In this document: positions 23,326-31,730 of the stretch, piece after piece
Layout of the letters: each line of letters opens with the position of its first letter
How positions within the stretch are numbered: the stretch's first letter is position 1
Assembly: GCF_020741345.1 (NCBI RefSeq)
Contig: NZ_DYZD01000311.1
Span: 1 to 35,795, forward strand
Source of the DNA: Nocardiopsis listeri
Lineage (GTDB): Bacteria; Actinomycetota; Actinomycetes; Streptosporangiales; Streptosporangiaceae
DNA length: 35,795 bases
Direction of reading: 5' to 3'
The notes under the pieces: model-generated
The model's database searches: none
What the model saw: only the letters and a program-made list of their open reading frames with translations
Told to the model about the DNA's origin: nothing
Position numbers and translations under genes: made by a program

Positions 23326-23512
23326 GACGGACTCCTCGGCTCGAAGGACTGTGGTTCCAGCCTGCTCACCCGGGCCGGTGAGCACCTCCCCGACAAGGAC
23401 GGTTCGACCTCCCCCACGGGAGGGGGAGCACCCGCCATCGTTCGGGGGAGACCTTCGAACACGACGAAGGGGGCCGGCGCCCCGTTGTGGGCACCGCCCC
23501 CCTTTCACGACC

Positions 23513-23528
23513 CGAGGGGAACCCCTCG
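23513..23528 (-). terminator. Short hairpin after the DsbA-like gene
   Basis: CGAGGGG (23513-23519) and CCCCTCG (23522-23528) form an inverted repeat with a two-base centre directly before the stop of the minus-strand DsbA-like gene. A real loop would need one or two pairs opened. A second imperfect hairpin lies at about 23464-23506. Confidence 0.45.
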
Positions 23529-23529
23529 A

Positions 23530-24174
23530 TCAGCCCTTCTGGGCGTGGGCCTTCTCCAGCGCCGCGCTGAAGACCTCCAGCGGCTGAGCGCCGGAGATGC
23601 CCAAAGCCCGGTCCAGCACGAAGAAGGGCACACCCGTGGCACCCAGACGACGGGCGTCGTCGATGTCGGCGCGCACCTGGTCGGCGTATTCGTCGCCCTC
23701 CAGCACGGTGCGGGCCCGCTCGGTTTCCAGACCGATCTCGCCGGCCAACTCCACCAGGGTGTCCACGTCGTTGAGCACGCGCCCCTGTACCAGTTGGGCG
23801 TTCATCAGCCGCTCGTGCGCCGCATCGCCCAGACCGTGTTCACGGGCCAGGTGGGTCAGTCGGTGGGCGTCGAAGGTGTTGACCATGACCCCGCCGGCGA
23901 AGTCATAGCGCAACCCCTCCTGGGCGGCGACCTGCTGGACCTGCTCGGTCATGGCCTGGACCTGCTCGCGTGGGGCGTTCATCTTCTTGGCCAGGGAGTC
24001 ATAGACCGGCTCGCTCACCCCCTGGGGGAAGGTGGGGTCCAGCTGGAAGCTACGCCAGAGGACCTCGACCTCGTCGGCGTGCTCGAAGTCCGCCAACGCC
24101 CGTTCCAGACGACGCTTGCCGATGTAGCACCAAGGGCAGACGATGTCGGACCACACTTCGATTCTCAATGTCAT
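23530..24174 (-). CDS. DsbA family oxidoreductase, FrnE type
   Basis: A 214-residue cytoplasmic thioredoxin-fold protein. The active site CPWC (C13-C16) is in SDIVCPWCYIGKRRLE. The helical insertion includes WRSFQLDP, and the cis-proline loop is GATGVPFFVLD near residue 190, ending with SGAQPLEVF. No signal peptide is present, as in FrnE and 2-hydroxychromene isomerase relatives. The ATG at 24174 lies six bases after the stop of a possible 50-residue peptide with cysteines. FrnE-type proteins act in polyketide modification or in oxidative stress; the exact role here is unknown. Confidence 0.92.
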   Translation of the reverse strand: MTLRIEVWSDIVCPWCYIGKRRLERALADFEHADEVEVLWRSFQLDPTFPQGVSEPVYDSLAKKMNAPREQVQAMTEQVQQVAAQEGLRYDFAGGVMVNTFDAHRLTHLAREHGLGDAAHERLMNAQLVQGRVLNDVDTLVELAGEIGLETERARTVLEGDEYADQVRADIDDARRLGATGVPFFVLDRALGISGAQPLEVFSAALEKAHAQKG

Positions 24175-24180
24175 CCCCGC

Positions 24181-24333
24181 TCAGAAACAGATCCCGTCCG
24201 AGCACACGGGCGCGTCCTCGGAACCCAACGTCACCAGACCCTCGACCGAAGGCAGGGCCCGTGCCCGCTCCTGGTCTTCGGGGGCCGGTTCGACCGGCCC
24301 CCGCTCATCCTGTTCGGGCTCGCCATCGTCCAA
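24181..24333 (-). CDS. Possible 50-residue acidic peptide ending in a CX4C motif
   Basis: The minus-strand frame 24414-24181 is open with strong coding-like third-position GC and no ATG or GTG in its upstream part. A TTG at 24333 has GGAAGGGG about eight bases upstream and gives a 50-residue acidic peptide ending in GSEDAPVCSDGICF. The stop is six bases before the ATG of the DsbA-like gene, so translation may be coupled. The two cysteines make a substrate or redox partner of the oxidoreductase possible. An alternative is a frameshifted longer gene starting at a GTG near 24450. No homologue known to me. Confidence 0.4.
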   Translation of the reverse strand: MDDGEPEQDERGPVEPAPEDQERARALPSVEGLVTLGSEDAPVCSDGICF

Positions 24334-24471
24334 TTCCAAGGCCCCTTCCCGGTCGATGAGCGCCGACTTCGACGATGCCGGACCGACCGCCGCGACACAC
24401 GCTCGATTCTGCGATCACAACACCGAGCAGAGCCGGTTGCTTCCCGCTGCTCACCCCATTTGTAACTTTTC

Positions 24472-24960
24472 CTAGGGTACCTGCCCTGTGGTTCGCGCCT
24501 GGTGGCGCGCCGCCGCCCGACGCCAGGCCGCACCCACCAGTTCACGCAACCGGTCACCGGTACGCGGGCCCGGGCACAGCACCGACACCCACCCCTGCAC
24601 GGCGTAGAGCGGATGCGGCAACAACCGATCCAACTCGGTGAAGTCGACGTCGGCGCCGGCCGCGGCGTGCTCTGCGGGGGAGTGGCCCACCACCTCGGTG
24701 AACAGGGCCCCTCCCACCGCGACGTTGACCCGGAACACCCCTTCCCGGCCCAGGTCGGAGGCGGTGTCGAAACCCGGGTGGTCCTTGGTCACCACCGTCA
24801 CGAACGGCTGGAATCCCCGCCCGCTCACCCGACCACCGGGTTCGTAGGTGAGGAAGGTGTCGCCCCAGGCCACCTCGGGCGCCCCACTGTCCTTACCCGC
24901 CCGATCCACCCGCACCGACCCCAGACCGGCCACCAGCGCGATGATCTCCTCTTCGTCCAT
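24472..24960 (-). CDS. DUF6194 family protein
   Basis: A 162-residue soluble protein that I recognise as DUF6194: DEEEIIALVAGLGSVRVD at the start, FLTYEPGGRVSGRGFQPFVT, HPGFDTASDLGREGVFRVNV, DFTELDRLLPHPLYAVQGWV and a conserved ending CPGPRTGDRLREL. The family looks related to DUF1801/YdhG-like or MmcQ/YjbR-like folds; no function is known. ATG at 24960 follows AGGGG by seven bases and was chosen over a GTG two codons earlier. Minus strand, upstream of the peptide and DsbA-like gene, with a gap of about 140 bases. Confidence 0.8.
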   Translation of the reverse strand: MDEEEIIALVAGLGSVRVDRAGKDSGAPEVAWGDTFLTYEPGGRVSGRGFQPFVTVVTKDHPGFDTASDLGREGVFRVNVAVGGALFTEVVGHSPAEHAAAGADVDFTELDRLLPHPLYAVQGWVSVLCPGPRTGDRLRELVGAAWRRAAARHQARTTGQVP

Positions 24961-25264
24961 CAGCACACCCCTACCTCACGGGCACAGGGCCGACCCGGAT
25001 GTCCGCCCCACTCCTACCTTCGAGTGTGTCATTGAACCGCTTCGTGAGACCTGACAGCGTAACCCCCCTTGCCAGCAGAAAGCAGAGAAGGACAACCCTC
25101 AAATCACCTCATCCGCCCTCCATGCCCCGAGAACCCGCTTCGCGCACCGAGACCGCGCCGCCGTGGACCACCACCCATGGCCACAACCGGCAACCTCCGA
25201 TCGAGCACCCCGCCCCGGGGCACACACCCCAAGGGACCGGCCCACCCCTGAAGCGAGGACGACC
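24961..25264. other. Intergenic region without a recognisable gene
   Basis: About 300 bases between divergent genes. A TTGAAC at 25032-25037 could be a plus-strand -35 but the paired -10 is poor. The palindromic CCCCGCCCCGGGGC near 25210-25223 is the only visible structure. Short open frames here lack ribosome sites. Confidence 0.45.
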
Positions 25265-26401
25265 ATGCCCCCACACCCCGACCCCAAGCGCGATTACCGA
25301 CACCCCGAACCCGACCGTGCGGCCGGCGCCCTCCTGGGCCCACTGGTCGCGGCCGCCCTGATGGGCGCCCCACCCACCACCGACCCGACCCTGACCCACC
25401 TGATCCACACCGCCCTGCAGGACGCACTCACCACCGCCGCCCCCGCAGACCTTCCCCAAGACCCCACCGCCCGCGCCTGGGCCCACACCCTGCGCACCCT
25501 GGTACGCACCGGGCAAAGGCCCGCCCGCCCCGAAGCCCTGGAACACACCCCCGACCAGGACCCCCACGGCATCTCCTGGCAGGCCCTGAGCCGCACCCCG
25601 CTCCCAGCACACGACCCCGCCCGCGGCGCCTTCGCCTGCGCCCACCTGGTCGACGCCATCGGGGCCGCCCACCGCACCGGCGGCGACACCGCCGCCCTGT
25701 ACACCGGAGCCCTGGCCGGAGCCCGCTGGGGCGCCTCGGCCCTACCCCTGCAAGCGCTGCGCCGCCTCAGCGAACACACCGACCCCCACACCCTGATCAC
25801 CACCGCCCTACAGGCGATCACCACCCGCTCCGACCCCGCCCAATGGCCACACGCACCCCTGACCCGAGAGGACCGCCAACGCTTCACCCCCTTCGCCGTC
25901 CCCCACCCCCTGGACCCCCACGTACTACTGGGCAACCTGGCCCACCTACGCCACCACCCCACCGCGACCGACGCCGTGGTCTCCCTGTGCCGCACCCACC
26001 CCCACGACGCACCCCACCTGCCCGGACCCGACTGGGTACGCGTATGGCTGCACGATTCCCCCGGCGCCAACCCCAACCTGCACTACACCCTGGACCAGGC
26101 CGCCGCGGCCGTGGCCACCCTGCGCGCCGAAGGAAAAAGCGTCCTGCTGCACTGCTGGGCCGGAGCCTCCCGCACCCCCGCGGTGGCCGCCCGCTACGCC
26201 ATCACCGCCCTGGGCGCACCACCCCTGCCCACCATGACCACCCTCATCACCGCCGTGGGCGGACACCTGGACAACCCCACCCTGTCCCAGGCCGTGGCCC
26301 ACCTCAGCGGCATCGACCTGCCCGACCCCGCCCACACCCTCTTCGACGGACACCCGCCCCAACGACGCCCCGACCTGCGCACCGACACCACCCACCCCTG
26401 A
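25265..26401 (+). CDS. Degenerate ADP-ribosylglycohydrolase fused to a dual-specificity phosphatase
   Basis: A 378-residue two-domain protein. Residues about 15-205 match the all-helical ADP-ribosylglycohydrolase fold: DRAAGALLGPLVAAALMG at the N-terminus and GGDTAALYTGALAGARWG (139-156) near the end. Active family members have GDAxG, TDDT and GGDTD; here the first two are missing and the last reads GGDTA, so metal binding is probably lost. Residues about 205-355 are a dual-specificity phosphatase: DWVRVWLHDSPGANP with general acid candidate D264, and the P-loop HCWAGASRTP with nucleophile C297 and R303 (CX5R). The phosphatase looks active. ATG at 25265 follows GAGGAC. It may dephosphorylate a protein or nucleotide recognised by the first domain; that is inference. 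Confidence 0.85.
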   Translation: MPPHPDPKRDYRHPEPDRAAGALLGPLVAAALMGAPPTTDPTLTHLIHTALQDALTTAAPADLPQDPTARAWAHTLRTLVRTGQRPARPEALEHTPDQDPHGISWQALSRTPLPAHDPARGAFACAHLVDAIGAAHRTGGDTAALYTGALAGARWGASALPLQALRRLSEHTDPHTLITTALQAITTRSDPAQWPHAPLTREDRQRFTPFAVPHPLDPHVLLGNLAHLRHHPTATDAVVSLCRTHPHDAPHLPGPDWVRVWLHDSPGANPNLHYTLDQAAAAVATLRAEGKSVLLHCWAGASRTPAVAARYAITALGAPPLPTMTTLITAVGGHLDNPTLSQAVAHLSGIDLPDPAHTLFDGHPPQRRPDLRTDTTHP

Positions 26402-26488
26402 AAAACCCCACCTCACACCACCCGCACCCCACCGGATCCCCCGGCCCACACCGGTGAGAAGTTCCACAAACCTCCCCTTTCCGGTACC

Positions 26489-26504
26489 GTTACCCTCGCG
26501 TTAC
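26489..26504. promoter_or_regulatory. GTTAC direct repeat upstream of the RlpA-like gene, MtrA-like site
   Basis: GTTAC at 26489-26493 and 26500-26504 form a direct repeat with an 11-base period. GTnAC direct repeats one helical turn apart are typical of sites for the actinobacterial response regulator MtrA, which controls cell-wall genes. It lies 185-200 bases upstream of the GTG start. A site for MtrA is inference. Confidence 0.35.
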
Positions 26505-26688
26505 TCCTAAGCTCTGCGCTCAGACCCCGTGCAACGCCATTGACACCGGCGGTCCCCACTCCGCCCCGTGCCGCCCCCGTCCCCGGGGGCCCACGCAGGC
26601 AGGCGCACCACGCACCTGCCCCTCGCCGTGCCCCGCAGGCACCAGGAGAGGGCCCGCCCTGAACTGTTCCCGTTCGAAGGACTGCGTC

Positions 26689-27438
26689 GTGGGCAAACAC
26701 CAGCCCCAGAACCCACCGGTGGACGACCACCTCGACGACGGCACGGCCACCTACGCCGACGCCTACACCCCAGCGGCCCCCGCGCCGCTGGGCCCACGTC
26801 GAGCGGCCGCACGCTCGCGCAAAAAGCGCGCCCTGATCGTGGCCTCGGCCGCCGGCCTGACCCTGGTCGTGGGCGGCGGCGCCGCGGCCGCCGTCATCTC
26901 CTCCGGCGCCGGCCCCGAAGAGGCCACCACCGCCGTGGGCATCCCCCAGGCCCAACCCGACCCGCTACAGGCCTCCGCCGACGACGCAGAGGTCACCCCC
27001 GAACTACGCGAGCGCGCCGAAAACGCCCGCCAGGGGGCCACCCAATCCCAGTCGGCCGCCGGCACCACCATCGCCGAAGAACCCGAGCCCGAAGAGGAGG
27101 AGGAAGGGGAGGAGTCCACCACCGAATCCCCCTCGGAAGGCTCCGGCGAGGGCGGCACCTGCCAGGCCTCCTTCTACGGCGACGGCTTCCACGGCGCCAC
27201 CACCGCCAACGGCGAAACCTTCGACACCAACGCCATGACGGCCGCGCACAAGACCCTGCCCTTCGACACCATGGTCCAGGTCACCAACCCCGGCAACGGC
27301 AAGTCGGTGACCGTGCGCATCAACGACCGCGGACCCTACGTCGACGGCCGCTGCCTGGACCTGTCCACGGCCGCCTTCGACGAGATCATCGGCACCGGCT
27401 CCGGTGTGGGCACCGTCTCCTGGCAGGTCGTGGGCTGA
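26689..27438 (+). CDS. Membrane-anchored RlpA-like double-psi beta-barrel protein
   Basis: A 249-residue protein. A basic cytoplasmic N-terminus (ARSRKKR, 41-47) precedes one membrane helix (about 48-71). A Glu/Ser/Thr-rich linker (about 100-155) spans the wall region. The C-terminal RlpA-like double-psi beta-barrel (about 157-249) includes [29 protein letters not shown] and [16 protein letters not shown], with H187 and D213 as the usual catalytic-type pair and C158 and C222 placed for a disulfide. Relatives cut naked peptidoglycan glycan or act as expansin-like proteins. GTG at 26689 follows AAGGA. A strong hairpin ends the gene. It belongs to the family of actinobacterial wall-remodelling proteins. 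Confidence 0.9.
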   Translation: MGKHQPQNPPVDDHLDDGTATYADAYTPAAPAPLGPRRAAARSRKKRALIVASAAGLTLVVGGGAAAAVISSGAGPEEATTAVGIPQAQPDPLQASADDAEVTPELRERAENARQGATQSQSAAGTTIAEEPEPEEEEEGEESTTESPSEGSGEGGTCQASFYGDGFHGATTANGETFDTNAMTAAHKTLPFDTMVQVTNPGNGKSVTVRINDRGPYVDGRCLDLSTAAFDEIIGTGSGVGTVSWQVVG

Positions 27439-27457
27439 AACACCCACCACCACCTTC

Positions 27458-27493
27458 AAGGGGCGCCCGGGATTCGATTCCCGGGCGCCCCTT
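27458..27493 (+). terminator. Terminator of the RlpA-like gene, 15-base perfect stem
   Basis: AAGGGGCGCCCGGGA (27458-27472) pairs exactly with 27479-27493 around TTCGAT. It starts 19 bases after the stop. The top of the hairpin reads like a tRNA T-arm, as described in the findings. Confidence 0.8.
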
Positions 27494-27646
27494 GCCCATG
27501 TCGACCCCCGCCCACCCCACCTTCGGCGGCGTACAATTCCCGCCCGGGGACCCCACCTCACCAGCGGGCGAGCCCCACACGTCACCCCCACGTGACACAA
27601 TCCCGCACCACCACCGACACCGAAACGCACAGGGGAGCGCAGGGCC

Positions 27647-30600
27647 TTGTTCCGCACCACCTCCGGATGGGTCGTCTCACCCACCGACCTGGTCGACACC
27701 CTCGAATGCGACCACCGCACCGCGCTCAAGAGCGCCCTGGCCGCCCACGTGCCCGGCGCACCCCGCCCCGAACCCGTCGACGCCCTCATCGCCCAACACG
27801 GCCACGCCCACGAAAAGGCCGAACTCGACCGCCTACGCCAGGTGTTCGGCCACATCACCACCATCGCCGACCCCGAACCCGACGACCACGACCTGGCCCG
27901 CGCCGCCCACGAGACCGCCCAGGCCATGGGGTCAGGCGTCCCCGTCATCTACCAGGGCGCCTTCCACCACCGCCTCACCGACCGCGTCGCCTTCCACGGA
28001 CGCGCCGACTTCCTCATCCGCTCCGACCTGGACCCCACCACCGGCCGGCCCCGCCCCGACCACACCGGCGAGCCCGCCTACGAACCCTGGGACACCAAAC
28101 TCGCCCGCCGCCCCGGCCCCGCCGCCATCGTCCAACTGGCCGCCTACGCCCAGGCCGTACCCCACCTGCACGGCCCCGCCCCCCACCACATGCACCTGCT
28201 CACCGGCGACGGACACACCCACACCCTGCCCACCGCCGAATTCACCCCCATCCTGACCACCATCACCACCCGCCTGCTCGACCACCTGGCCACCGAACCC
28301 GCCCTGCCCACACCCACCTGGGGGCAGCCCCGCCCCACCTGCGAGGGCTGCGGCTACAACACCTGGTGCTCCCAAGGACGCGTGGCCGCCCGCCACCTGT
28401 CCCTGGTCGCGGGCCTGCGCACCGACCAGGCCGCCAAACTCACCGACGCCGGACTGAACACCATCGACGCCCTGGCCACCGCCACCGAACAGGACCGTCC
28501 CCCCACCCTGCCCCGCCGCTCCTTCGACCAACTACGCGCCCAAGCCCTGCTGCAGGTACGCCAGGACACCACCCGCACCCCCAGCGACCCCCAAGGCACC
28601 GTCACCGCCGAGGTCTTCTCACCCGACGGACTGGCCACCCTGCCCGCGCCCGCCCCCGGCGACCTGTTCTTCGACATGGAGGGCTACCCCTACCACTCCA
28701 CCCAGGGCGGGCGAGGCCTGGAATACCTCTTCGGTGCCACCACCGAGGACTCCCAGGGCAACGAGACCTTCCACGCCTTCTGGGCCCACGACCGCGCCCA
28801 GGAGAAGAAGGCGCTGGAGGACTTCGTCGACTTCGCCCTGGCCCGTATCGACGCCGACGAGGGCGCCCACATCTACCACTACGCCTCCTACGAAGTGGAC
28901 CGCCTCAAACACCTCAGCTCCGAGTACGGCACCCGCGAAGAGGAAGTCGACCGGCTCCTGCGCGAACACCGCCTCATCGACCTGTACACCGTGGTCCGCA
29001 AAAGCCTGCGCGTGTCCCAACGCTCCTACTCCATCAAGTACCTCGAACCCCTCTACCTGGACACCACCCGCTCGGGCGACGTCAAGACCGCCGCCTCCAG
29101 CATCGACGCCTACGCCGCCTACCTGGCCGCCGTGCAAGAGCACGACCCCACCACCGCACAACGGGTCCTGGACGACATCGCCGCCTACAACCGCGACGAC
29201 TGCCACTCCACCGCACGCCTGCGCGACTGGCTCGAAGAGCACCGCACCCACCAGGGCATCACCACCCGGCCCCTGATCCAGACCGAACTCACCGAGGAGG
29301 AGGCCGAACGCGCCCGCAAAAGGGCCGAGAAGGCCGCCCGCCACGCCGCCCTGACCGACCCCCTCCTGGACGGGGTGCCCCAAGACCCCGAACAGCGCAC
29401 CGAAGACGACCACCCCCGCGCCGCCCTGGCCGCCCTGGTGGGCTACTACCGGCGCGAGAACTCCCCGCCCTGGCGTGAACACTTCCAACGCCAAAGCGCA
29501 CCCCTGCAGGAGCTGGAGACCGACACCAACTGCGCCGTGCCCTGGCAGGTCCACGTGGGTCGATGGGAGGAGCCCACCGGCCGTCAAAAGACCGCCCGTC
29601 GTGAGGTGGCCATGCGCCTGGACCGCGCCCACCCCAACCCCTTCGGTGTCGGCGACAGCGTCCACCTGCTCCACCCCGGAGCCCCCGGACAGGCCGCCAC
29701 CACCCACCCCGCCAAGGTCCTGGCCGCCGAACCCGACTCCCTCGAACTGCTGGAGACCGCCCCACCGGAACAGACCATCTCCTCGGCCCCCGTGGCCGTC
29801 CTGCCCGGATCCCCGATCGACCCCAAACCCAAGGACGGCGCCCTGGAAGGGGTCGCCCACACCGCAGCCCAGGAACTGCCCGCCTGGCCGCCACACCCCG
29901 GCCTGGACGCCCTACGCCGCATCCCCCCACGCCTGAACCCCCCGGGCCCCCTCCCACAACCCACCGACGGCGGCGACCTCATCGACGCCGCCATCCGCGC
30001 CGTGGACCGCCTGGACCACTCCTACCTGGCCGTCCAAGGCCCACCCGGAGCCGGCAAAACCTACCTGGCCGCCCAGCTCATCACCCACCTGATCAAACAA
30101 GGACGCAGCGTGGGCGTATGCTCCACCGGACACAAGGCCGTGGAGAACGTCATGTCCGCCGCCCTGCGCGCCGCCCAGGACCAAGGCCTGACCCTGGCCG
30201 CCGCCAAACGCCCCCGCGGCGGCAAGAAGGACCCCGACGCCCCCTGGTACCAACCCTCCAGCCAACAGGTCCTGGCCAACTGGCGCACCAAACACACCGC
30301 CAAGGGCGAACCCGTCCTCATCGGCGGCACCGCCTGGGGCATGTCCGGCGCCGACACCATCGCCGACCCCCTGGACGTACTCATCATCGACGAAGCAGGA
30401 CAATTCGCCCTGGCCGACACCCTGGCCGTATCCGCCTCCGCCCACAACCTCGTCCTGCTCGGCGACCCACAACAACTGCCCCAGGTCGTCCAAGGCGTGC
30501 ACACCGACGGCGCCGACGCCTCCGCCCTGCAACACCTCATGGCCGACCAGGCCATCATCGACCCCGCCCTGGGCTACTTCCTGGACCAGACCAGGCGCAT

Positions 30601-31216
30601 GCACCCGGCCGTGTGCGCCCCCGTCTCCGCCCTTTCCTACCAAGGACGCCTCCAAGCCCACCCCGCCACCACCACCCGCGCCCTGAGCACCCTGCGGCCG
30701 GGGGTGTACTCACTACCCATCACCCACACCGGCCGCACCACCCACAGCCCCGAAGAGATCGACGCCGTCCTACAGGCCGCCCTACGCCTGACCCACCAAC
30801 ACCTGACCACCGACCCCGAACAAGGCCCACGCCCCCTGACCGGCACCGACATCCTGGTGGTGGCCCCCTACAACCTGCAGGTGCGCGCCCTACGCCGAGC
30901 CCTGACCCGAGCAAGCGAGGACCACCCCGCCCTGGAAGGGGTACGCGTGGGCACCGTCGACAAGTTCCAGGGCCAAGAGGCCGCCGCCGTCATCTGCTCC
31001 ATGACCACCTCCAACGCAGCCGAGACCAGCCGCGGCCCCTCCTTCGTCCTGGACCGCAACCGCCTCAACGTGGCCCTCTCCCGCGCCCAGCTCACCGCCC
31101 TGGTCATCCACTCGCCCGACCTGCTCACCACCACCCCCCGCACCGTGGACGAACTACGCCTGCTGGCCTCCTTCACCGGCCTGGTCGGCACCGCCCTGCC
31201 CTGGCCCCGAGAGTGA
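27647..31216 (+). CDS. TM0106-family Fe-S RecB-like nuclease, RNase H-like domain and superfamily 1 helicase fused
   Basis: A 1189-residue protein. Residues 1-245 are a RecB-like nuclease of the TM0106 type: GRADFLIRSD with D121, WDTKLARR with D149 and K151, and C21, C232, C235 and C241 placed for a 4Fe-4S cluster as in Cas4 and AddB. Residues about 250-290 look like helix-hairpin-helix. Residues about 335-535 are an RNase H-like domain: LFFDMEGYP (D343, E345), IYHYASYEVDRL and YNRDDCHSTARLRDWL. From about 770 there is a UPF1/DNA2-like helicase: GPPGAGKT (798-805), IIDEAGQF with D915, LLGDPQQLPQVV, LDQTRRMHP, VGTVDKFQGQE and NRLNVALSRAQ. The start is TTG at 27647 after AGGGGAG. Roles in DNA repair or in defence against foreign DNA fit the fold. 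Confidence 0.93.
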   Translation: MFRTTSGWVVSPTDLVDTLECDHRTALKSALAAHVPGAPRPEPVDALIAQHGHAHEKAELDRLRQVFGHITTIADPEPDDHDLARAAHETAQAMGSGVPVIYQGAFHHRLTDRVAFHGRADFLIRSDLDPTTGRPRPDHTGEPAYEPWDTKLARRPGPAAIVQLAAYAQAVPHLHGPAPHHMHLLTGDGHTHTLPTAEFTPILTTITTRLLDHLATEPALPTPTWGQPRPTCEGCGYNTWCSQGRVAARHLSLVAGLRTDQAAKLTDAGLNTIDALATATEQDRPPTLPRRSFDQLRAQALLQVRQDTTRTPSDPQGTVTAEVFSPDGLATLPAPAPGDLFFDMEGYPYHSTQGGRGLEYLFGATTEDSQGNETFHAFWAHDRAQEKKALEDFVDFALARIDADEGAHIYHYASYEVDRLKHLSSEYGTREEEVDRLLREHRLIDLYTVVRKSLRVSQRSYSIKYLEPLYLDTTRSGDVKTAASSIDAYAAYLAAVQEHDPTTAQRVLDDIAAYNRDDCHSTARLRDWLEEHRTHQGITTRPLIQTELTEEEAERARKRAEKAARHAALTDPLLDGVPQDPEQRTEDDHPRAALAALVGYYRRENSPPWREHFQRQSAPLQELETDTNCAVPWQVHVGRWEEPTGRQKTARREVAMRLDRAHPNPFGVGDSVHLLHPGAPGQAATTHPAKVLAAEPDSLELLETAPPEQTISSAPVAVLPGSPIDPKPKDGALEGVAHTAAQELPAWPPHPGLDALRRIPPRLNPPGPLPQPTDGGDLIDAAIRAVDRLDHSYLAVQGPPGAGKTYLAAQLITHLIKQGRSVGVCSTGHKAVENVMSAALRAAQDQGLTLAAAKRPRGGKKDPDAPWYQPSSQQVLANWRTKHTAKGEPVLIGGTAWGMSGADTIADPLDVLIIDEAGQFALADTLAVSASAHNLVLLGDPQQLPQVVQGVHTDGADASALQHLMADQAIIDPALGYFLDQTRRMHPAVCAPVSALSYQGRLQAHPATTTRALSTLRPGVYSLPITHTGRTTHSPEEIDAVLQAALRLTHQHLTTDPEQGPRPLTGTDILVVAPYNLQVRALRRALTRASEDHPALEGVRVGTVDKFQGQEAAAVICSMTTSNAAETSRGPSFVLDRNRLNVALSRAQLTALVIHSPDLLTTTPRTVDELRLLASFTGLVGTALPWPRE

Positions 31217-31396
31217 GGCACGCGCCCCCTCCCAGGTTTCGGACACATCCCTGGTGGAGTACGTTTTAGATGGCACACCACGCCCCGGCTCACCCCCGTG
31301 ACGGGTACGCGGTATGCCCGCGGGCCGCGACGCCGCGCGCCGCGCCCCCTTGACCCGGACCACCACCCGCATTTGTCGAAAGGCCGAACGGCCCCC

Positions 31397-31720
31397 GTGT
31401 CTGAACGACCCTCCGCCCCCGAGGGCGGCCGCAACACCCGTCACCCCACCGGGATCCGCGTCGTCATCGCCATCCTGGCCCTCTTGGCCCTGGCCCTGGG
31501 CCCCGTCGGCTACCTGATGGGCCTGGACGCCCAAGCCCACGCCGGATCGGCCGCCGAATGGTTCACCCTGGCCTTCGGCGCCGCCGTCGGGCTCCCCTTC
31601 CTGGCCGCCGCCGTGGCCACCGTCGCCGGCGACCGCCGCGCCGCCCTGTGGTCCCTGGCCCTGCTGGCCTGGCCGGTGGTGTTCGTGGTGATCGTTCACC
31701 TGCTGGGCATGGCCGGGTAG
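31397..31720 (+). CDS. Small membrane protein, unknown function
   Basis: A 107-residue protein with a charged N-terminus and three helices: VVIAILALLALALGPVGYLM, FTLAFGAAVGLPFLAAAVAT and LALLAWPVVFVVIVHLLGM. GTG at 31397 is chosen because the upstream in-frame part (from 31298) does not look like coding sequence; a weak GAAAGG lies about 13 bases before it. It lies 180 bases after the helicase-nuclease gene. Its TAG stop forms part of the promoter of the next gene. Family not recognised. Confidence 0.7.
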   Translation: MSERPSAPEGGRNTRHPTGIRVVIAILALLALALGPVGYLMGLDAQAHAGSAAEWFTLAFGAAVGLPFLAAAVATVAGDRRAALWSLALLAWPVVFVVIVHLLGMAG

Positions 31721-31723
31721 GCT
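31695..31723 (+). promoter_or_regulatory. Leaderless promoter inside the end of the preceding gene
   Basis: TTCACC (31695-31700) and TAGGCT (31718-31723) are 17 bases apart. TAGGCT is a strong streptomycete-type -10. Seven bases later is the GTG at 31731, with no ribosome site, so the mRNA should start at the codon. The stop TAG of the previous gene (31718-31720) is the first half of the -10. Confidence 0.65.
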
Positions 31724-31730
31724 CCGGCCC

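Noticed and set aside
26402-26688. Possible c-di-AMP (ydaO-type) riboswitch before the RlpA-like gene
   Set aside because: Wall-hydrolase genes of Actinobacteria often carry one, but I cannot find its conserved blocks in this leader.
27458-27493. A tRNA gene
   Set aside because: Only the acceptor and T-arm parts can be drawn; there is no D-arm or anticodon arm, and the G before TTC is missing.
27592-29478. Plus-strand frame of 628 residues rich in Arg, Pro and His over the nuclease domain
   Set aside because: Its composition is that of an out-of-frame reading of high-GC coding sequence; the overlapping frame has intact nuclease and helicase motifs.
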